This document shows positions 46,073 through 58,825 of a DNA stretch of 64,000 bases, in pieces. How positions within the stretch are numbered: position 1 is the stretch's first letter; every line of letters begins with the position of its first letter. Below the pieces are notes generated by a model that was not told where the DNA came from, made no database searches, and worked only from the letters and a program-made list of their open reading frames with translations. Location: NCBI GenBank assembly GCA_963971425.1, contig OZ020523.1:9110867-9174866 (forward strand), given 5' to 3'. The DNA comes from Bryoerythrophyllum caledonicum. Taxonomy: Eukaryota > Streptophyta > Bryopsida > Pottiales > Pottiaceae. Made by a program: the position numbers and the translations under genes.

Positions 46073-47627
46073 GGTGATCGGCTCTGAAACCTCAATCTAG
46101 CAACCCACCTTCCCCCAAACCCACATTGCACTGCTAAAACTAACCTCAACCCCCTAGCTCTCACATTCTCCACTCCTTCGTTCCTAGCTCTGCATCACTA
46201 TTGCAAAAGCACTGTCAGCATCAAATGATTCGTTGCCTTATCCCACCAAAATTCCATGATCCCACCAAAGCTCCAGCACACACTGCCTAACCCACCGTCA
46301 CAAAACACAAAACTAAACCCTGGCTTCCGGCTACTTGTCACTTCCCAAAACAAAGCACAACATCTCTATCCCTAAACACGTTCAACTCTCTCATCACTAG
46401 ACCTAAACATCAAATCCACTCTTCCTAATCCAGAGCCTTAACCCACCTTCAAAAAATACAAACTAAACCCTGGTTTCCAGCTACTTAATCTCTTCCCACA
46501 CCAACGACACATCCCTAGCTCCACATCTCCATCTCAACATCAAATCCAACTCTCTTCCTGACTCCCTACTCACCTTTACAACAGAGAAACTAAACCCTGC
46601 TCCACCATAACCCTAGCTGCAAACCTCCATCAACTCTTCCAAATCCAACCCACCTTCACAAACACGAAAGCTGACGACCCTGTCAACACCCTCTAACAAA
46701 GTCCCTGACACAAAACTCACACACTCTCTTCCTGATCCACCACTAACTCACCTTCGCAAACTAGGTTAAATCTCTGTCGAGTCCGCCTTGATGAGCTCCC
46801 GAACTATCACGCAACAACAGTCAAAAGAGAAAAAAAGGGAGGTCTCATCATGAATGGCACTAGGTTTGTCACGCGCTCATGATTGTGAGTGGTTATATTA
46901 ATATTGATCATGGAGAGCCATGTGCATTAGTAGCTTCGTTTGCCCTTCATAGGCTCTCACTTCTGGTCGTCCAGATGAGAAGAAAAGTTCAAGTGAAAGT
47001 GAAAGGAAGTGTCTGTCAGAGCCTCTTTTACGTTGGAACAGTGAAGGGATCCTTTGGCGGGAAAGCCTCATTTCAACCGTTGGTGGAAAAACACAATAGG
47101 TTAAATATTCATGATCTCTTACTTGCTTGATTTCCATTAGTCCTTCTCATCATCGAGATCATCCTCTTGTACTCTTGAATAGAAGGCCGCCCTGACACTG
47201 GTTCGAAAAGGAGAGATATTAGTTAGGGTTATAAGATGCTTTCCTAGTTAAGTAGAAACACTTTCGTGAATTAAGTTATGAGATCTCGAGTGCACCCTTT
47301 TCTGGAAAGTGCCCACTGTCTGGCTTGATGTTGGCAGCTCCTCCGCAGCAGTTCCTGTTCCGTCTTCAGTTTCTTTGATTATGAGATTCCGAGATTATGT
47401 AACCGAGGCTTTTACACTAAGGACCAGGATTATCAGTTGTGATTGCTGGAGACTCGGTCACACCAAGTTCTGTATTGCTCACTGAATCCAGAGACGTCCT
47501 TCCACCTGATGAAGTGAAGGACAAGAGAAACACATACACACAGAGATCGCTGTACTTTCTTTTTCTCTAACACAGCGATGAATCTAATCCTACCAATTTT
47601 TGGAAAGGAATTATTAATAGTAAAAAA
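46073..47627. other. Intergenic: TORTIFOLIA1-like upstream region and NIPA 3' flank
   Basis: 46230-46760 holds three or four degenerate ~130-bp repeats sharing CATCAAATCCA, TCTTCCT, CCACCTTCA and ACTAAACCCTGG. The C/A-rich sense probably belongs to the TORTIFOLIA1-like promoter/5' leader (minus strand). Short frames at 46879-47130 are unsupported. Confidence 0.4.
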
Positions 47628-50600
47628 TCAAGGCTCAAATGAATTCTGCCGTCGTAAGGGAATCGAGTCTTCGCTTTCAACATCCTCTGGACGCTTAGAG
47701 TTGCCCCCGCCGATGGAAATACGATGTGACATGGTCGCTGCTGGCCCCCGATATGTACCTGAATTTTTTTTGAAGAGTGTAAGTGAACAGAGGGATTGAT
47801 GGATCATTAGCATCAGCAACGGAACCAACAAGCAGGGACCATCATAACCGCATGGATCACTACATAGCATCAAACCTCGAGGGTTCAACGTCAAAAACCT
47901 AAGTGCACAATCCCGACGTGTGAGTTACTGTAGGATGAATGTGTTTGCCAGGTGTGGTGAACGAACTTAATCCAGCGGTTGTATCACTCATATCCTTTGT
48001 TGCATGAAGCAAAAACGTGCCACCCAGAATGGTGACAAACCCACACAGTTCTGTGATTATTTGGGTAGCGGTTTGCTGGTCCCAGTCCTGCATCAATCAG
48101 TGATCAATCGTCAAGGGCGCACAAGTACCGAAACGACAATAATATGGTCCTTGAATGTAGAATTCCTCGACAATGGACAAGAGATGATTGCATTTCTACT
48201 TGCATGCATTTACAAATATAACCGTCGTTACGACGAACCAGAAGCTAACGGAGGAATCATTGCTGCCAGAGACATACTCTGAAACATGACATGTGCTCTA
48301 TGCAGAGCAAACAAAATGTACATCTAACACTATGCCAATGGAAGGATCGTTTCGGTACACACCTTGAACATTATAGCACTGGCCAGGATGGTCAATGAAG
48401 TGAACATGACGTAATATATAGGAGACACAATAGCTGTATTGAATGTGTCGAGGGCCTGCATGTGTCAATGTCAATTGAGTATTCAAAATTCATTAGAAGT
48501 ATCACATAAACCGAGACACATACTACACTTTCGAATCGTGTTGAGACCTGAATGAAACTAAAACCAGTATCGAACAGACTGTAGACAAAATTGGGTTTCG
48601 AGCATGTTTTTACAGCACGCTAAACTTTTTATTCTGTAACTACAACGGTAAAACTTGGCTTACACTACATCTGATGATCAGTAACGCTTAAGCGCAAAAA
48701 CATCTTATTAGGCAGAGTTGTGCCAAAGCCGAATGTATGCCGATGTTAAATTGATCACTTGTGACAGGTTTTTAAGCAAGTACCTTATTCAGGTAATTCA
48801 TTTGCGTCAGTACGCAAATAAGAACAACCATTGCAAACACCGATGACTGGGGATAGATCAACTGATTTTGCCCTTGCAATGTCAGCTTCATAGCAATGCC
48901 CAGCGCTTTCACACTCATGACCTGTACAAATCAGATATGATAGCCATTAGAACAAGTATTTAATGAAAGAATCTGTGAAGCTCTTTGCATCATGCTGGGA
49001 CTTGGACTTGACAAGGCTAGCTTTTCTATTCATATTCAAGAGACAAGTGGAAATCCCATGTAACTAGAGAATCGAGGAAACCCCAGGGATAAGGACAGTA
49101 CAGATAAGGAGCCCATTAATGAGCAGATGGCGATGTAGACCATAACATTCGAGTGCCCAAATTGTGGTACATAGTGGAAAATAAGAACCAGCACCAGCGT
49201 GACCACGAAACTTGCATACAATAAAAATGCTGCACCAAAACCATCACCAACAAGCGATCAGATTCAACTCTCAGTACACTCAACACGCCTGCTCTCGTCA
49301 AAAATTCACGCCGAATCTCAGAATCACGTCCCCTCCACTGGGCATAAAATTTAGAATTCGTAACCCATACCTACTAGTTACTTACCAGGTTCAGTAGCCA
49401 GGATCCAGACCTCCTTAACCGAGTCTATGGTGCGCTCTTGAGGTGCATGGAGCACAATCGTGGTAGAGCCAACTATACAAAGCACGCAACCCACTATCCC
49501 CAGCAAATGCAACCGCTCCTTTAAAACTATATGCGCCAGAACCGCACTGCACCAACAAGAACAAATAAATCACAATGAATCTTCCCGAACTTTAAAAACC
49601 AATCCTCCATGATCAGGAACCAGAAACATACCTGACAATTATGCTGAGCGCGCCCAGGGGAGTGACCAAGACCGCCGGCGCAAACGCATAAGCAGTGAAG
49701 TTGGCCACTTCTCCCACAATCACTGCCAATTCACCCATCCCAGGTCAGTTACAATATAATCTCATTATCAACCACTACAAAGGCCTATAGAAGTGTTGAA
49801 AAAACCTTACTTGTAATCATGCCCGCCCACCATAGCGGCTCATATAAATACGAATACCCTCCCACTCCTGAAACATAAAAACAGAGAAAACCACATCAAA
49901 CTTGAATTCACCTGCCTCCAAACAGCACAAAACCTCTCACTTCCACATCTATTATGCTCATCAACATAATACTCCAATAAAAAAGATCCGAGTACGCTTC
50001 AAAGCTAACCACATGTCATACTGTCCAAAACAGCAACCATATTGATTTATTAAGCGTATTCTCGCCGGATTACATCAGCTCGCAGTCAATGCGGGAAACT
50101 AATAACTCTTAGGTTGGCGGAAAAAACAATTTAAACTCATGATTAAATGTTTCCAGATTCGAGAACTCATAAAGAGATGGAAACTTTCCAAAGACCGCTT
50201 CAAGGCATTGATACACCGCATCTCATATTGTTAAAAAAAACAAGAGTCATAACATTCAATCAAACATGATCTCACTAGTACAATAGTGGAGCTAGCTACA
50301 TCAATTGCAAGGCTTAGGCTGGAGGAAAAACACAAGACCTGTGAACTAAAATCACAATCAGAGATTAAAGATTTCAAGCAACACTGAACCGACTTCACCA
50401 ACTGATAAGTCTTAGGTCAAAAAAAGTCTTAGGTGAAAACTAAATACTAGAAAACAAAAAGTTCAAATTTCTTGTTTTGTATTCATACACTCCTTGTAAT
50501 AACAACCTAAAAAATAAGAAACTAGAAAACTATTTTGCCTCCTCCATTTTTCAGAAGGAAAAGAAGAGATTCGGAAAACGCACCCGCTCTGACGCCGGAG

Positions 50601-50704
50601 ACGCCGGCGCGCTTCAAGCCTTTCTTCTTGATGATGAAGCTGGCGCCGATGAAGAGACTGGAACTGACGGCCAGAGCCAACCCCTTCTCATTGTCGGATG
50701 ACAT
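47628..50704 (-). CDS. NIPA-type magnesium transporter, nine exons
   Basis: Exons: 50704-50584, 49867-49811, 49722-49632, 49546-49386, 49229-49102, 48921-48784, 48455-48363, 48087-47949 and 47758-47628, all in phase, giving 352 aa, the family's usual length. Family signatures: [77 protein letters not shown]; and [12 protein letters not shown]. About nine transmembrane helices are expected. NIPA proteins form a DMT-like membrane family described as Mg2+ transporters. The C-terminal tail is Ser/Arg-rich and hydrophilic. The intron after exon 8 starts with GC, not GT; every other border is canonical. The start is the conserved MSSDN ATG. Confidence 0.92.
47759..47948 (-). other. GC-AG intron in the NIPA gene
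   Basis: The donor is ACACCTG|GCAAAC at 47949/47948 and the acceptor is TTCAG ending at 47759. Removing it joins TTP|GTYRG in phase. Without it the protein would end in a different, unconserved tail. No GT donor nearby restores the frame as well. Confidence 0.6.
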
Positions 50705-50900
50705 GGAACTCCACTTCCGCTGCTGCTTCCTCCTCCTCCTCCTCTTGCTTCCTCCAAACCCTAGGCGCTCCCGATGCCGCGAATCCGGTCACGTCCATCT
50801 GATTCCGCCCCCGCCTTCTCTCATGGCTGCCAATTCCTAAACCCTAGCCCTCTCTCTCTCACTTTCTCATTCCATCCGCAAGTGAGGAGTCGCAGATCTA
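50705..50900 (-). promoter_or_regulatory. NIPA 5' leader/promoter with telo-boxes and CT tract
   Basis: AAACCCTAG occurs at about 50756 and 50839 (+ strand), next to a CTCTCTCTCTC tract. Such motifs are frequent in plant 5' leaders of housekeeping genes. The role is inferred. Confidence 0.4.
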
Positions 50901-51071
50901 AGGAGAAAAATGAACCGAGTCACGCGCTCCAGTGATTTGTGTCGCTGCGAGAGAGTGAGCCAATGACTTTCAATCACGAAGCAATCACGAAGCGTGAGCG
51001 TTGAGCTATTCCAGACGATATCATTGCTCGTTCGATGGAACATCAGCATCTTTAAAGAATTACTCTACAAT

Positions 51072-52139
51072 TTAGCCCCTAAAGGACCATTTGTACAAAA
51101 TCGTTTTTCGGCAGGTTCCTAAAAATCCACTTTTGAAGATAACTTCTTGGATTTTTTTAGTGGGAACAGGTATATGGGTTATTTTTGCGGGGATTTTTTT
51201 TTTAATGTTTGGAGTCACAAAGAGAAAGTTATGGTGCTTCAAACATAAGGAAGTATGTTCCTTTTGCTAGGGTGGTTTAGAGAGGAATAGTACTACTATA
51301 GAGTTGACAATTGCACTTTTTTGAGGCGGGTAGTAGTGAAGGAAAGTTCTTTGCAACCTTCATTGTTTTCACTCTAAAACGCATAGGAAATAAGGATTTA
51401 TTTTTTTTGGAAAGTAGTTTTTTCCTTTTTTGAGAAATAATTCATGATAATTCTATACGCCGTTTGGATTTTAGATCCAACAATTATTTCTCTAGGTCAA
51501 AAATAAAATTGCTTTCTGAAGTAAAGGGCCACTTTCTAAACCACTACACTAAACACTGAATATAGTGTAGAGGGATTATTGATAAAGATCACCCACATTA
51601 ATTTCCATAAAAGCATGTGCATACCAAGTTCTGATTGGGTATTTGTTCTCAAGCAAGTGTGTGTCAGTCAACAATTGCATGTAGATTTTCAATTAGTGTA
51701 GGAAATTTCAAATAGTCTAGTCTACACTATATTCATGGAACGGAGTAGTCGTTGTAGGTCAATTTTTCTTATGGTAAACACCTCCATTATTTGTGATTTT
51801 TGGTGTGTGATGACCTAACACTAGGCAGAACGTAGATCCATTGAGCTTATGCAATGTGTTGTGGAAAAATATGCCATTGATTTTGAGTCAGAGTACTCTG
51901 GCCCTGTCTGGGCATATTGGAAAAAAACATTTTTGTACACTTCAAATGCATGTATCTCACAATCCTCACGGTCAAATTTTATGAAATGTTTTGAGTGTCT
52001 TCTCTTAGTAGTGAGCTTGAAGATCCTATGGTTGAAAATAGTAAACGGATGTTTTAATTAGTCTAATAATATCTCATGCCAGAGTGGCAGTTTTGGGGTG
52101 GTTTTGGTGTAGCACAAGGCCTGGTCCTTTAGGGATTAA
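51072..52139. mobile_element. TTAA-bounded foldback element, interrupted by a small MITE
   Basis: It begins TTAGCCCCTAAAGGACC (first TTAA mutated to TTAG) and ends GGTCCTTTAGGGATTAA at 52139. It aligns along its length with 20109-20981, apart from an insertion at 51543-51749. Confidence 0.65.
51543..51749. mobile_element. 207-bp MITE with ACTACACT... termini
   Basis: The inverted ends share ACTAC and TGAATATAGTGTAGA. The surrounding sequence aligns with the uninterrupted copy at ~20580-20600, which serves as an empty site. A longer relative in opposite orientation is at 58069-58691. Confidence 0.65.
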
Positions 52140-52176
52140 AGAATGATTCTATACTTGAGAGCATGATTTTGCATCA

Positions 52177-53172
52177 TTAACCCTTAAAGATGAGTGGAGT
52201 ATCATATATACAGTCACGTATTTTTACTCTCAACATACAAAAAATGTACTAAATTTTAGGAAGACATCATACATGCAGTTTTGGATTGAACATTCTTCAT
52301 CTAACATGTTTCATAAAGAGGTCATTTCAATGTTTGAACCTTATCATGTTCAAATACAACACCATACATGTAGAATACAGGACCATTTTGCAACTTCCTA
52401 AGCATGTAAATGTAGGTTCAATAATGATCTAAATTAAAATTGTCATGTGTCAATAGATCAGGCTCAACACATATACAAACTTTTGTAACTATTGTATACA
52501 TCAATTCTTACACCTTGAATGTCAAATACACAGAAAACATAATGTTGCAAACAAAATGTGGCTTCTTAGGCCTTTTAGGAATAAAGTATAAAGTACAATG
52601 CAGATGTTCTAGTGCGACCCGCCTTTTAATCCTTAACCTCTAAAGACAAAGCCTACAATTATGGTTTAATTTCAAAATTCCATTCTAATGTGTGCTCTAC
52701 AGTTTATTAAATATATTTCTGGATTTTAAAAAAAAAATAGAGATGAGATCATATGTCTTGTTTATGTCATGAAAATCACAAGATTTTTTTGTGAATATTG
52801 TGATTTTCTAAAGAAAAAGTGAAGAAAATTCATATGAAGCACACAGTAAAGACTTCAGAAGCTTCATCTCTTTACTTGGAATAAAGTTCAAAAAATAAAA
52901 TTTTAATGACTCAAACTTAGATTTAGAACAAAAGCTAGAACTTTCTAAAAAGTCCACTGCTTTCAAATCCATGTCAAATTGAACATTTTCTTCTTCACAT
53001 AAAACATGTTGACCTAAATTAGGTAAACTTTTCATCATCATCTAATGCTTACACATGCGATGAACTCTTTAGTAAAGAATTGGATTAAAAATGATTGTTT
53101 ACAGTAATTATCATCGTCAAAATGTCATGCAAAAAGTCATGCAAGACTTTTTGATGGTCCGGCGTTCCGGAA
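52177..53172. repeat. Dispersed repeat block with TTAA ends
   Basis: TTAACCCTTAAAGATGAG at 52177 starts a ~440-bp block that recurs at 53173 (both contain CAACACCATACATGTA and ACCATTTTGCAACTTC). 52633-53170 is a copy of the element at 56935-57400. No gene is seen. Confidence 0.55.
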
Positions 53173-53821
53173 TTAACCCTTAAAGGTCTATGAGGAATCA
53201 ATTATTCAATCATGTATTTCACTCTTAGTATACATTAATGGATTAAAGTTTAGCAAGACTTACACTTTTGGATTGGAGATTCTTCAACCAACATCTTTCA
53301 TTTGGAGTTCATTTCAATATCTAAACTTTATCATGTTTAAACACAACACCATACATGTACAATATATGACCATTTTGCAACTTCTCAAACATGTGGTAGG
53401 TGCAACAATGATCTAAATACGATACGCCACGTGTCATTAGATGAGGCTCAACTCAAATACAAACTTTTGTAACTGTTGTATACATAAAATCTTACACCTT
53501 CTCATGTCATGTTGCAACCCAAATGTGGCTTGTCACCCCTTCAACAACAAGTGACTCATTCTGGATTGTTTTGGCACGATAATCTTGATAGCAAGTGCTA
53601 AAGGTCACCTCCATGAAAGGCTCAAACTATGAGAAAGAGAGGGAGGAAGATGGGCATCTATTAGGACCAACACCACAAAGATCGACGCTAGACGCTACAG
53701 TAATTTCCGTGAAGTGGGGTCACGATGAAGTGTACCCTATGCATACATATTGTTCACCACGATCTAGAACACCTGTGATTCTATTAGGCTAAATAAAAGC
53801 TCATCGGCCTTAAAAGGTTAA
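53173..53821. mobile_element. TTAA-bounded element
   Basis: It begins TTAACCCTTAAAGG and ends CCTTAAAAGGTTAA (inverted). The second part (53530-53815) recurs at 63250-63550, including GGAAGATGGGCATCTATT and a GTGAAGTGGGGT segment. The frame open at 53595-53792 is probably not a gene. Confidence 0.6.
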
Positions 53822-54332
53822 GACATGATGTTATTTCTTCTCATCCGAGGCCAATAGTTGAGGTGAAATCAACGGGAGCGAGTTTGCCGTGACGGCGAAC
53901 ACGAGGTGAGAGTCAACCGCTGTTGCATCCTAGACACACCACACAGCGTATGACTTCACCTTTCCAGGGGTGAAGGGTTGACACCCCCTCACATCACCAC
54001 CGCTCCTCATCACCCAAGCGTGCTCTCCAAACAGCTGGGCGATGTCGCGGCCATTTCGATCAGATCATATATTCTCAAGACAGTTGTGAAAATCCTGGAG
54101 TTGATGAGTGTCTGCTCTCTAACAAACGTCCTGGATCGTGGTATGGAGGCGCGTTACGACTGCAAAACTCTGATCGTGCAAGTTAGCTTAGTAGAGATCA
54201 GAGGAGGGTGAGATCGATCAGTTTCGCCGCGGACGAAGAGACTCATGGCATGTTAGTACTGTAGCGCAACCGGCAATGTGAACACCGGCCTAGTTAGCGG
54301 AAGAGGGGGACCGTTGATCTTACGTGAGGACG
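53822..54332. other. Upstream region of the coiled-coil gene
   Basis: It is less AT-rich than the flanking repeats. No separate gene is recognised; it may contain the promoter and 5' leader of the gene at 54333. Confidence 0.35.
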
Positions 54333-54692
54333 ATGGAGGAGGAGAATGACACGATCATGATCACGAAGAAGGAGGAGCGCGGCACGCAGGGGGAGGCGGC
54401 GCAGCTGAAGAAGGAGGTGCAGTCGCTGCGGCGCGAGAACGACGGGCTGCGGCGCGAGGTGGACGCGTCGCGGGAGAGCCTGCGCGCGTCGACGGCGGCG
54501 TTCCAGGGCCTGCGCGACCACGTGCGCGGGCTGGTGGACAAGTACACGGAGGACCTGGGGCAGAGCGAGGCGGAGCTGCAGAGCCTGGACTCCGAGACCA
54601 AGGACATCATCGAGCGCATCCAGACGGTGGCCGCCCGCCTCGAAGAGGACAACGCCTTGCTCGTGGAGCGCCTCCGCGAAGCCGTCGCATGA
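54333..54692 (+). CDS. Small coiled-coil protein, 119 aa, unknown function
   Basis: The first ATG is at 54333; the frame is open slightly further upstream without another ATG. It is GC-rich compared with its neighbourhood and single-exon as seen. Almost the whole chain is a charged helix (AAQLKKEVQSLRRENDGLRRE, then residues ~70-115 with LEEDNALLVERLREA), so a coiled coil is very likely. There is no signal peptide, membrane helix or basic DNA-binding region. I do not recognise a family. The complementary strand is also open over 140 codons, a by-product of GC-rich composition; the plus frame is favoured by its ATG context and heptad pattern. Confidence 0.6.
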   Translation: MEEENDTIMITKKEERGTQGEAAQLKKEVQSLRRENDGLRREVDASRESLRASTAAFQGLRDHVRGLVDKYTEDLGQSEAELQSLDSETKDIIERIQTVAARLEEDNALLVERLREAVA

Positions 54693-54872
54693 ACTCACAC
54701 GCCCGCAATCTTCCAAGTGTACCTCGATGCTTGCATAATCTATTTACGTCGTAGATCTCTACACAGTTGTTGGTCTGAAGTTAGTAATAACAAACTCTTG
54801 ATTGCACATGATTGAACATGATTGAACATGTTTTTTTCCTTTTTGTGACTGGAGCACTAAATTCACACACTA

Positions 54873-55338
54873 GAGTTTTCCTGAAAGTCGACATTTCGCA
54901 AGGTGGCTGCCTTGTGTCAGGCAAAAAGAGAGGGTGCAGCACAATGTGCGGGCCTTGTGTCTTTTTCTAAACACAAACTCGGGATGCCATCTATATACTG
55001 CAATTTTTGCAAGGTGAAAACTTTCACCTTGCATATTTCCCGGACCATTGGCTGGCATTCCTTGAATAGTTCTACAGTCTCCTCAAGCTCCACCTTGCTC
55101 CTTCAATAGTACTACACCTATCCTCAAGCCTAGGCCCCACATGCACATGTGCATGATTTTCTATTCACTATTCACTATTCACCATTCACTATTGCACTCT
55201 AAATTCAACCGGACATCCCCTGATCCACTCAATCTTTTGGTTCCTCAATTTCGGCACTCCACATTCAGGACAACTAGTAAAATTGAGGATACAGGATCTA
55301 ACTGTGGGTCTCCATACCTAGTACTTTCAGGAAAACTC
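54873..55338. repeat. Possible inverted-repeat element, 16-bp arms
   Basis: GAGTTTTCCTGAAAGT at 54873-54888 is inverted as ACTTTCAGGAAAACTC at 55323-55338. Inside is a local hairpin (GCAAGGTGAAA...TTTCACCTTGC, 55009-55034). No target duplication was found. Confidence 0.4.
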
Positions 55339-55339
55339 A

Positions 55340-55701
55340 ACTATATGATGCACTTGTATGGTATATCAGCCTATCACCGCCACAATAAGCAATGTGAATA
55401 TTCATAATCAATGATAGTACTGAGTATTACAAGTATTTTTTCAATAAAACATGAGTTACATACAAATTTTTAACGTGCTCTGTCATATTTTTGGGTTATT
55501 CCTGCCATTGAGTACCCCCCACTAGCGTTGACCATAAGTAAGGGGTCTTGACCAATAGTAAGCCTTAATTTCAAGAAGTGTGAAAGAGTAAATGGGTAGA
55601 AATGGTGTAAAATGTGGTGAAGGTGGGGCGGAAATGGGACTATTTGTAGATTGGCCCTAGTAGGAAGATGGTGGTCATGGATTGGGTTCCCTTAATCTCC
55701 T
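55340..55701. other. Gene-free AT-rich stretch
   Basis: No frame or repeat boundary seen. Confidence 0.35.
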
Positions 55702-56829
55702 TTAACCCCTAAGAGCCCAAGTGTACTTGGGACGTACGTTTTGGATTTTGGGCATGTACCTTTGAGTGGAAAAAATACTCCGATTCTTATGAAAATTTTA
55801 CACTGAATTGTCCTTTAAGAAATCTATATGGGGAATTTTTCAAATATGATTTTGGACTTTTGGTTCAAAAGTTATTAGCCTTCAAAGGTCAGAATGGGGA
55901 GTCTGGACTATAGGGGCAGCCATGTCAACCAATGCAATTTGAGGAGAAAAAAGGGGCATAATTTTGGGACAGAAAGGGCGAGGAAAGGAATCCAGACTTC
56001 GATGCACGAAGTCCAACTTGTAGAAAAAACATTGAAAATTATTATAAGAGTTGTTAAAATAATTTTTTAAAAAAACAACAAACAATCAGCCGTGAGCTGG
56101 CCTGCCAGAATCTTGCGCCAGAAGCGGGCCCACCAACAAAACAAAAAAGAAATTTTATTTTATTTTTCCTCCTCCCCGTCCAACTGCGAGGGCAGTCAAC
56201 AACGGGACAAATTGGCCACCTAATTTCAAGCACTGCCCTCTCCCATACTGCTTTATTTATTCCATATATTCATGAAAATTATGGATTTTACTATTTTCAG
56301 TCGTTTCTTTTTCTAAAATTAGTGAAAAAATAAATTGAAAGTTTCCACCATTGGGATTCTCAAATGCAACAACTTGTATGAAACAAACAATTTCATATCA
56401 CTTAGTAATACGTAGTAATTGTCAACATTTTGTACCCCCTTTCACTAAAGTGTATATTTCTACATCTATTACCCCTCGAATTGACCTCAAATTTTGCACA
56501 CAGATAGCTAACAACATATAAGTCATATTGGTAAAAGATTTGATCACATTTCAATGTAAAAACTAGAAGATATACCTAGTGAAAGTAGGTTGACCTTGCC
56601 GGGCAAGGGGGGAAAATTACTTTTCTTTGCACTTCAAACGCTATAATCTTCACATCCGTGCGGTGGATTGCAACCAAATTTGTATTGTAAGTTCATATAC
56701 GTGTCTATTTTAAGATTGTATGGTTAAAAGTCTAAACTAGACTTTAATGTTAGATTTCGTTGCCACTTGTTGATGATGGCAGTTTTGGAGTGTTTTATGA
56801 GGGAAAATGCCTGGGCTTTTAGGAATTAA
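55702..56829. mobile_element. TTAA-bounded foldback element
   Basis: It begins TTAACCCCTAAGAGCCCA and ends TGGGCTTTTAGGAATTAA at 56829. The termini are those of 20978-21954. It is non-coding. Confidence 0.65.
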
Positions 56830-56934
56830 AGGAAACAAGAGTAGACAATGTCTTACTTGTCAAAAAGAAATGAGTAGCTATCAAATGAAATTGGAACTCG
56901 GAGTCTATTTTAGAGGGTAGGCTTATTAACCGGT

Positions 56935-57400
56935 AAAGGACAAAGCTTTTGACCGTGGAATCAACCCCAATTTCCATTCTACTGTGTGCTATGATGTTCC
57001 ATCAAATATAAGTGGGAATTTTTTTATTTCACTTTTCATAGATGAGATCCCACGTTTTGTTCATGTCACAAAAATCACAAAAAAATTGGGAAAATTTGAA
57101 TTTATTTTGATTTTTTGAAGAAGAAGTGAAGAAAAATCACATCAATTCAAAGTATGCTAAAAAAAAATTGAAAATTTTACCAAAGGTGTACATTGAGATC
57201 CATGTCACAATCATTTCCTTCTAAATTAGAAATAACATGATTACCTCAATGAAGGAAGTTTCATCAGCATCTAATATTTACACATTCAATGAACTCTCCT
57301 AAAATAGAATTAGATGAGAAAGAACCGTTTACAACAATAATCATCCTCAAAAGGTTATCCAAGCAACCACTTTTTGGCTGCTTCTGCGTTTAAGGGTTGA
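56935..57400. mobile_element. TTAA-type element, copy of the one split by the LINE
   Basis: It begins TTAACCGGTAAAGGACAAAG; 57390-57400 (TTAAGGGTTGA) looks like a worn right end. 57180-57290 shows the uninterrupted sequence at both the LINE and the 38020 MITE target sites, so it is a useful empty-site reference. Confidence 0.6.
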
Positions 57401-58068
57401 GATAACTCCTATTGGTTAGCTCCTAGTGGCTTAATCGTTCAAGAACAAGCCAACTTTGGACGATGAGAGAATCTATGAGCGTCATAAATTATGCAGAAGT
57501 CTTAAATTCTACGATGTAGAACCGACCCAATACCTACGATTTGGACGTGATTCCGTTTACACTCCTCCCTCCTATAAATAATAGCCATATCTAGTGCCGG
57601 TGGATGGAGGTGGTAAGAACTTAGTAGAGGTCAAAAGTTAGTGGTGGCTTAAGTAGAGGACTTGGTAACTTCACCACAGTTTCATCTCCATCCACCTATT
57701 GTCATTTCCTAAAATTGGCCTAGGATCAAGCGCCACGTCAGTTGGCATGTGAAAATGTCATGTGACCATGCTGACTTGAGTTGGCCCTCTTACACCTTGT
57801 TGATAGGCAAGTTGGATGGTTGTAAAGCTCAAAAAGTGTTTAAAAACCATTCAAAACACTCTTGAAAGGAAGATGGTAGCACATGTGAGGATTGTAGCAC
57901 AAATAGTGATCTTGTTGTGATTGAATAGTGACACGTAAAGGAATAGTAGCACTGTTGAGTAATATAGTGATATAATAATCGATTGGTCTCAAAAACATAA
58001 AACATCAACATTATTTATCAATTTCGTACTTTAATTCTCATATACATCAACACTAGCCACATGGCAGC
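57401..58068. other. Gene-free stretch
   Basis: No supported gene or boundary seen. Confidence 0.35.
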
Positions 58069-58691
58069 ACTACACTGTTTCATGAATATAGTGTAGACTA
58101 GACTGTTTGAAATTTCCTACAAGTTTACATGCAATTGTTGACACACACACTAGCTAGCTTTTTTATTTACAAAGATTTCCCTATTTAAGGAAATAAAAGT
58201 AATAATTTTTTTATAATGCCTCAATTATGCTTGTATTACTTGTTCACTATAGTTTTACAGTCCACTTACCATAGATCTAAACGATCTTCTCGTAGACGTT
58301 TACCACCTTCCAGAAAGTTGGTTTTTTCGGAACTTTATAAAGCGAGCAAAAAAAACCAGAAAAAATTGAATGTCAGGGCTACTTTTAGTAAAAAATACTT
58401 TAAATTGCTGCTCGAGATTCCTTCCTGCTATGAAAAATTAGCTGTTCCACTATATATTTAATAAATTTCAGGAGATGTTAGAGTCCTTTTGCCGTTGGTG
58501 TTCTTTCCGATCTCTACGCATTTCACCGCACTGTTCCTTGTGGAGTAAATCTCACATCCATCTTCTGTTTTTTGGATTTGGAAAAGAATAAATAACCAAT
58601 CAGACCTTGGCATGCACATGCTTTGATGGAAATTTGTGTGAGTGATCTACATCAATAATCCCTCTACACTATATTCAGTGTTTAATGTAGT
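58069..58691. mobile_element. 623-bp relative of the 51543 MITE
   Basis: Left end ACTACACTGTTTCATGAATA; right end ATATTCAGTGTTTAATGTAGT. These are the ends of 51543-51749 in reverse order. The interior has an extra ~400 bp with a short AT-rich frame (58216-58461) that shows no recognisable domain. Confidence 0.65.
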
Positions 58692-58825
58692 TAGAACTTA
58701 GTTGAGGTCATAGTTAGCTAAAGTTATAAGTTAGTGGAATAATAACTTAGCAGAGGGATAACTTATGGGAGGGATGAGTGTACTTGATATTTCAACTCGG
58801 GCATCTAAAACCTTGGTCACGTCTG

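Noticed and set aside
45456..46087. Plus-strand frames of 137 and 160 codons
   Set aside because: Antisense of TORTIFOLIA1-like exon 1, which shows HEAT repeats.
50522..50583. Tail [12 protein letters not shown] in the NIPA first exon
   Set aside because: It is intron sequence; the donor at 50584/50583 joins to [11 protein letters not shown], conserved in the family.
54294..54716. Minus-strand frame of 140 codons
   Set aside because: Complement of the coiled-coil frame; its Leu/Arg/Ala-rich content has no recognisable fold.
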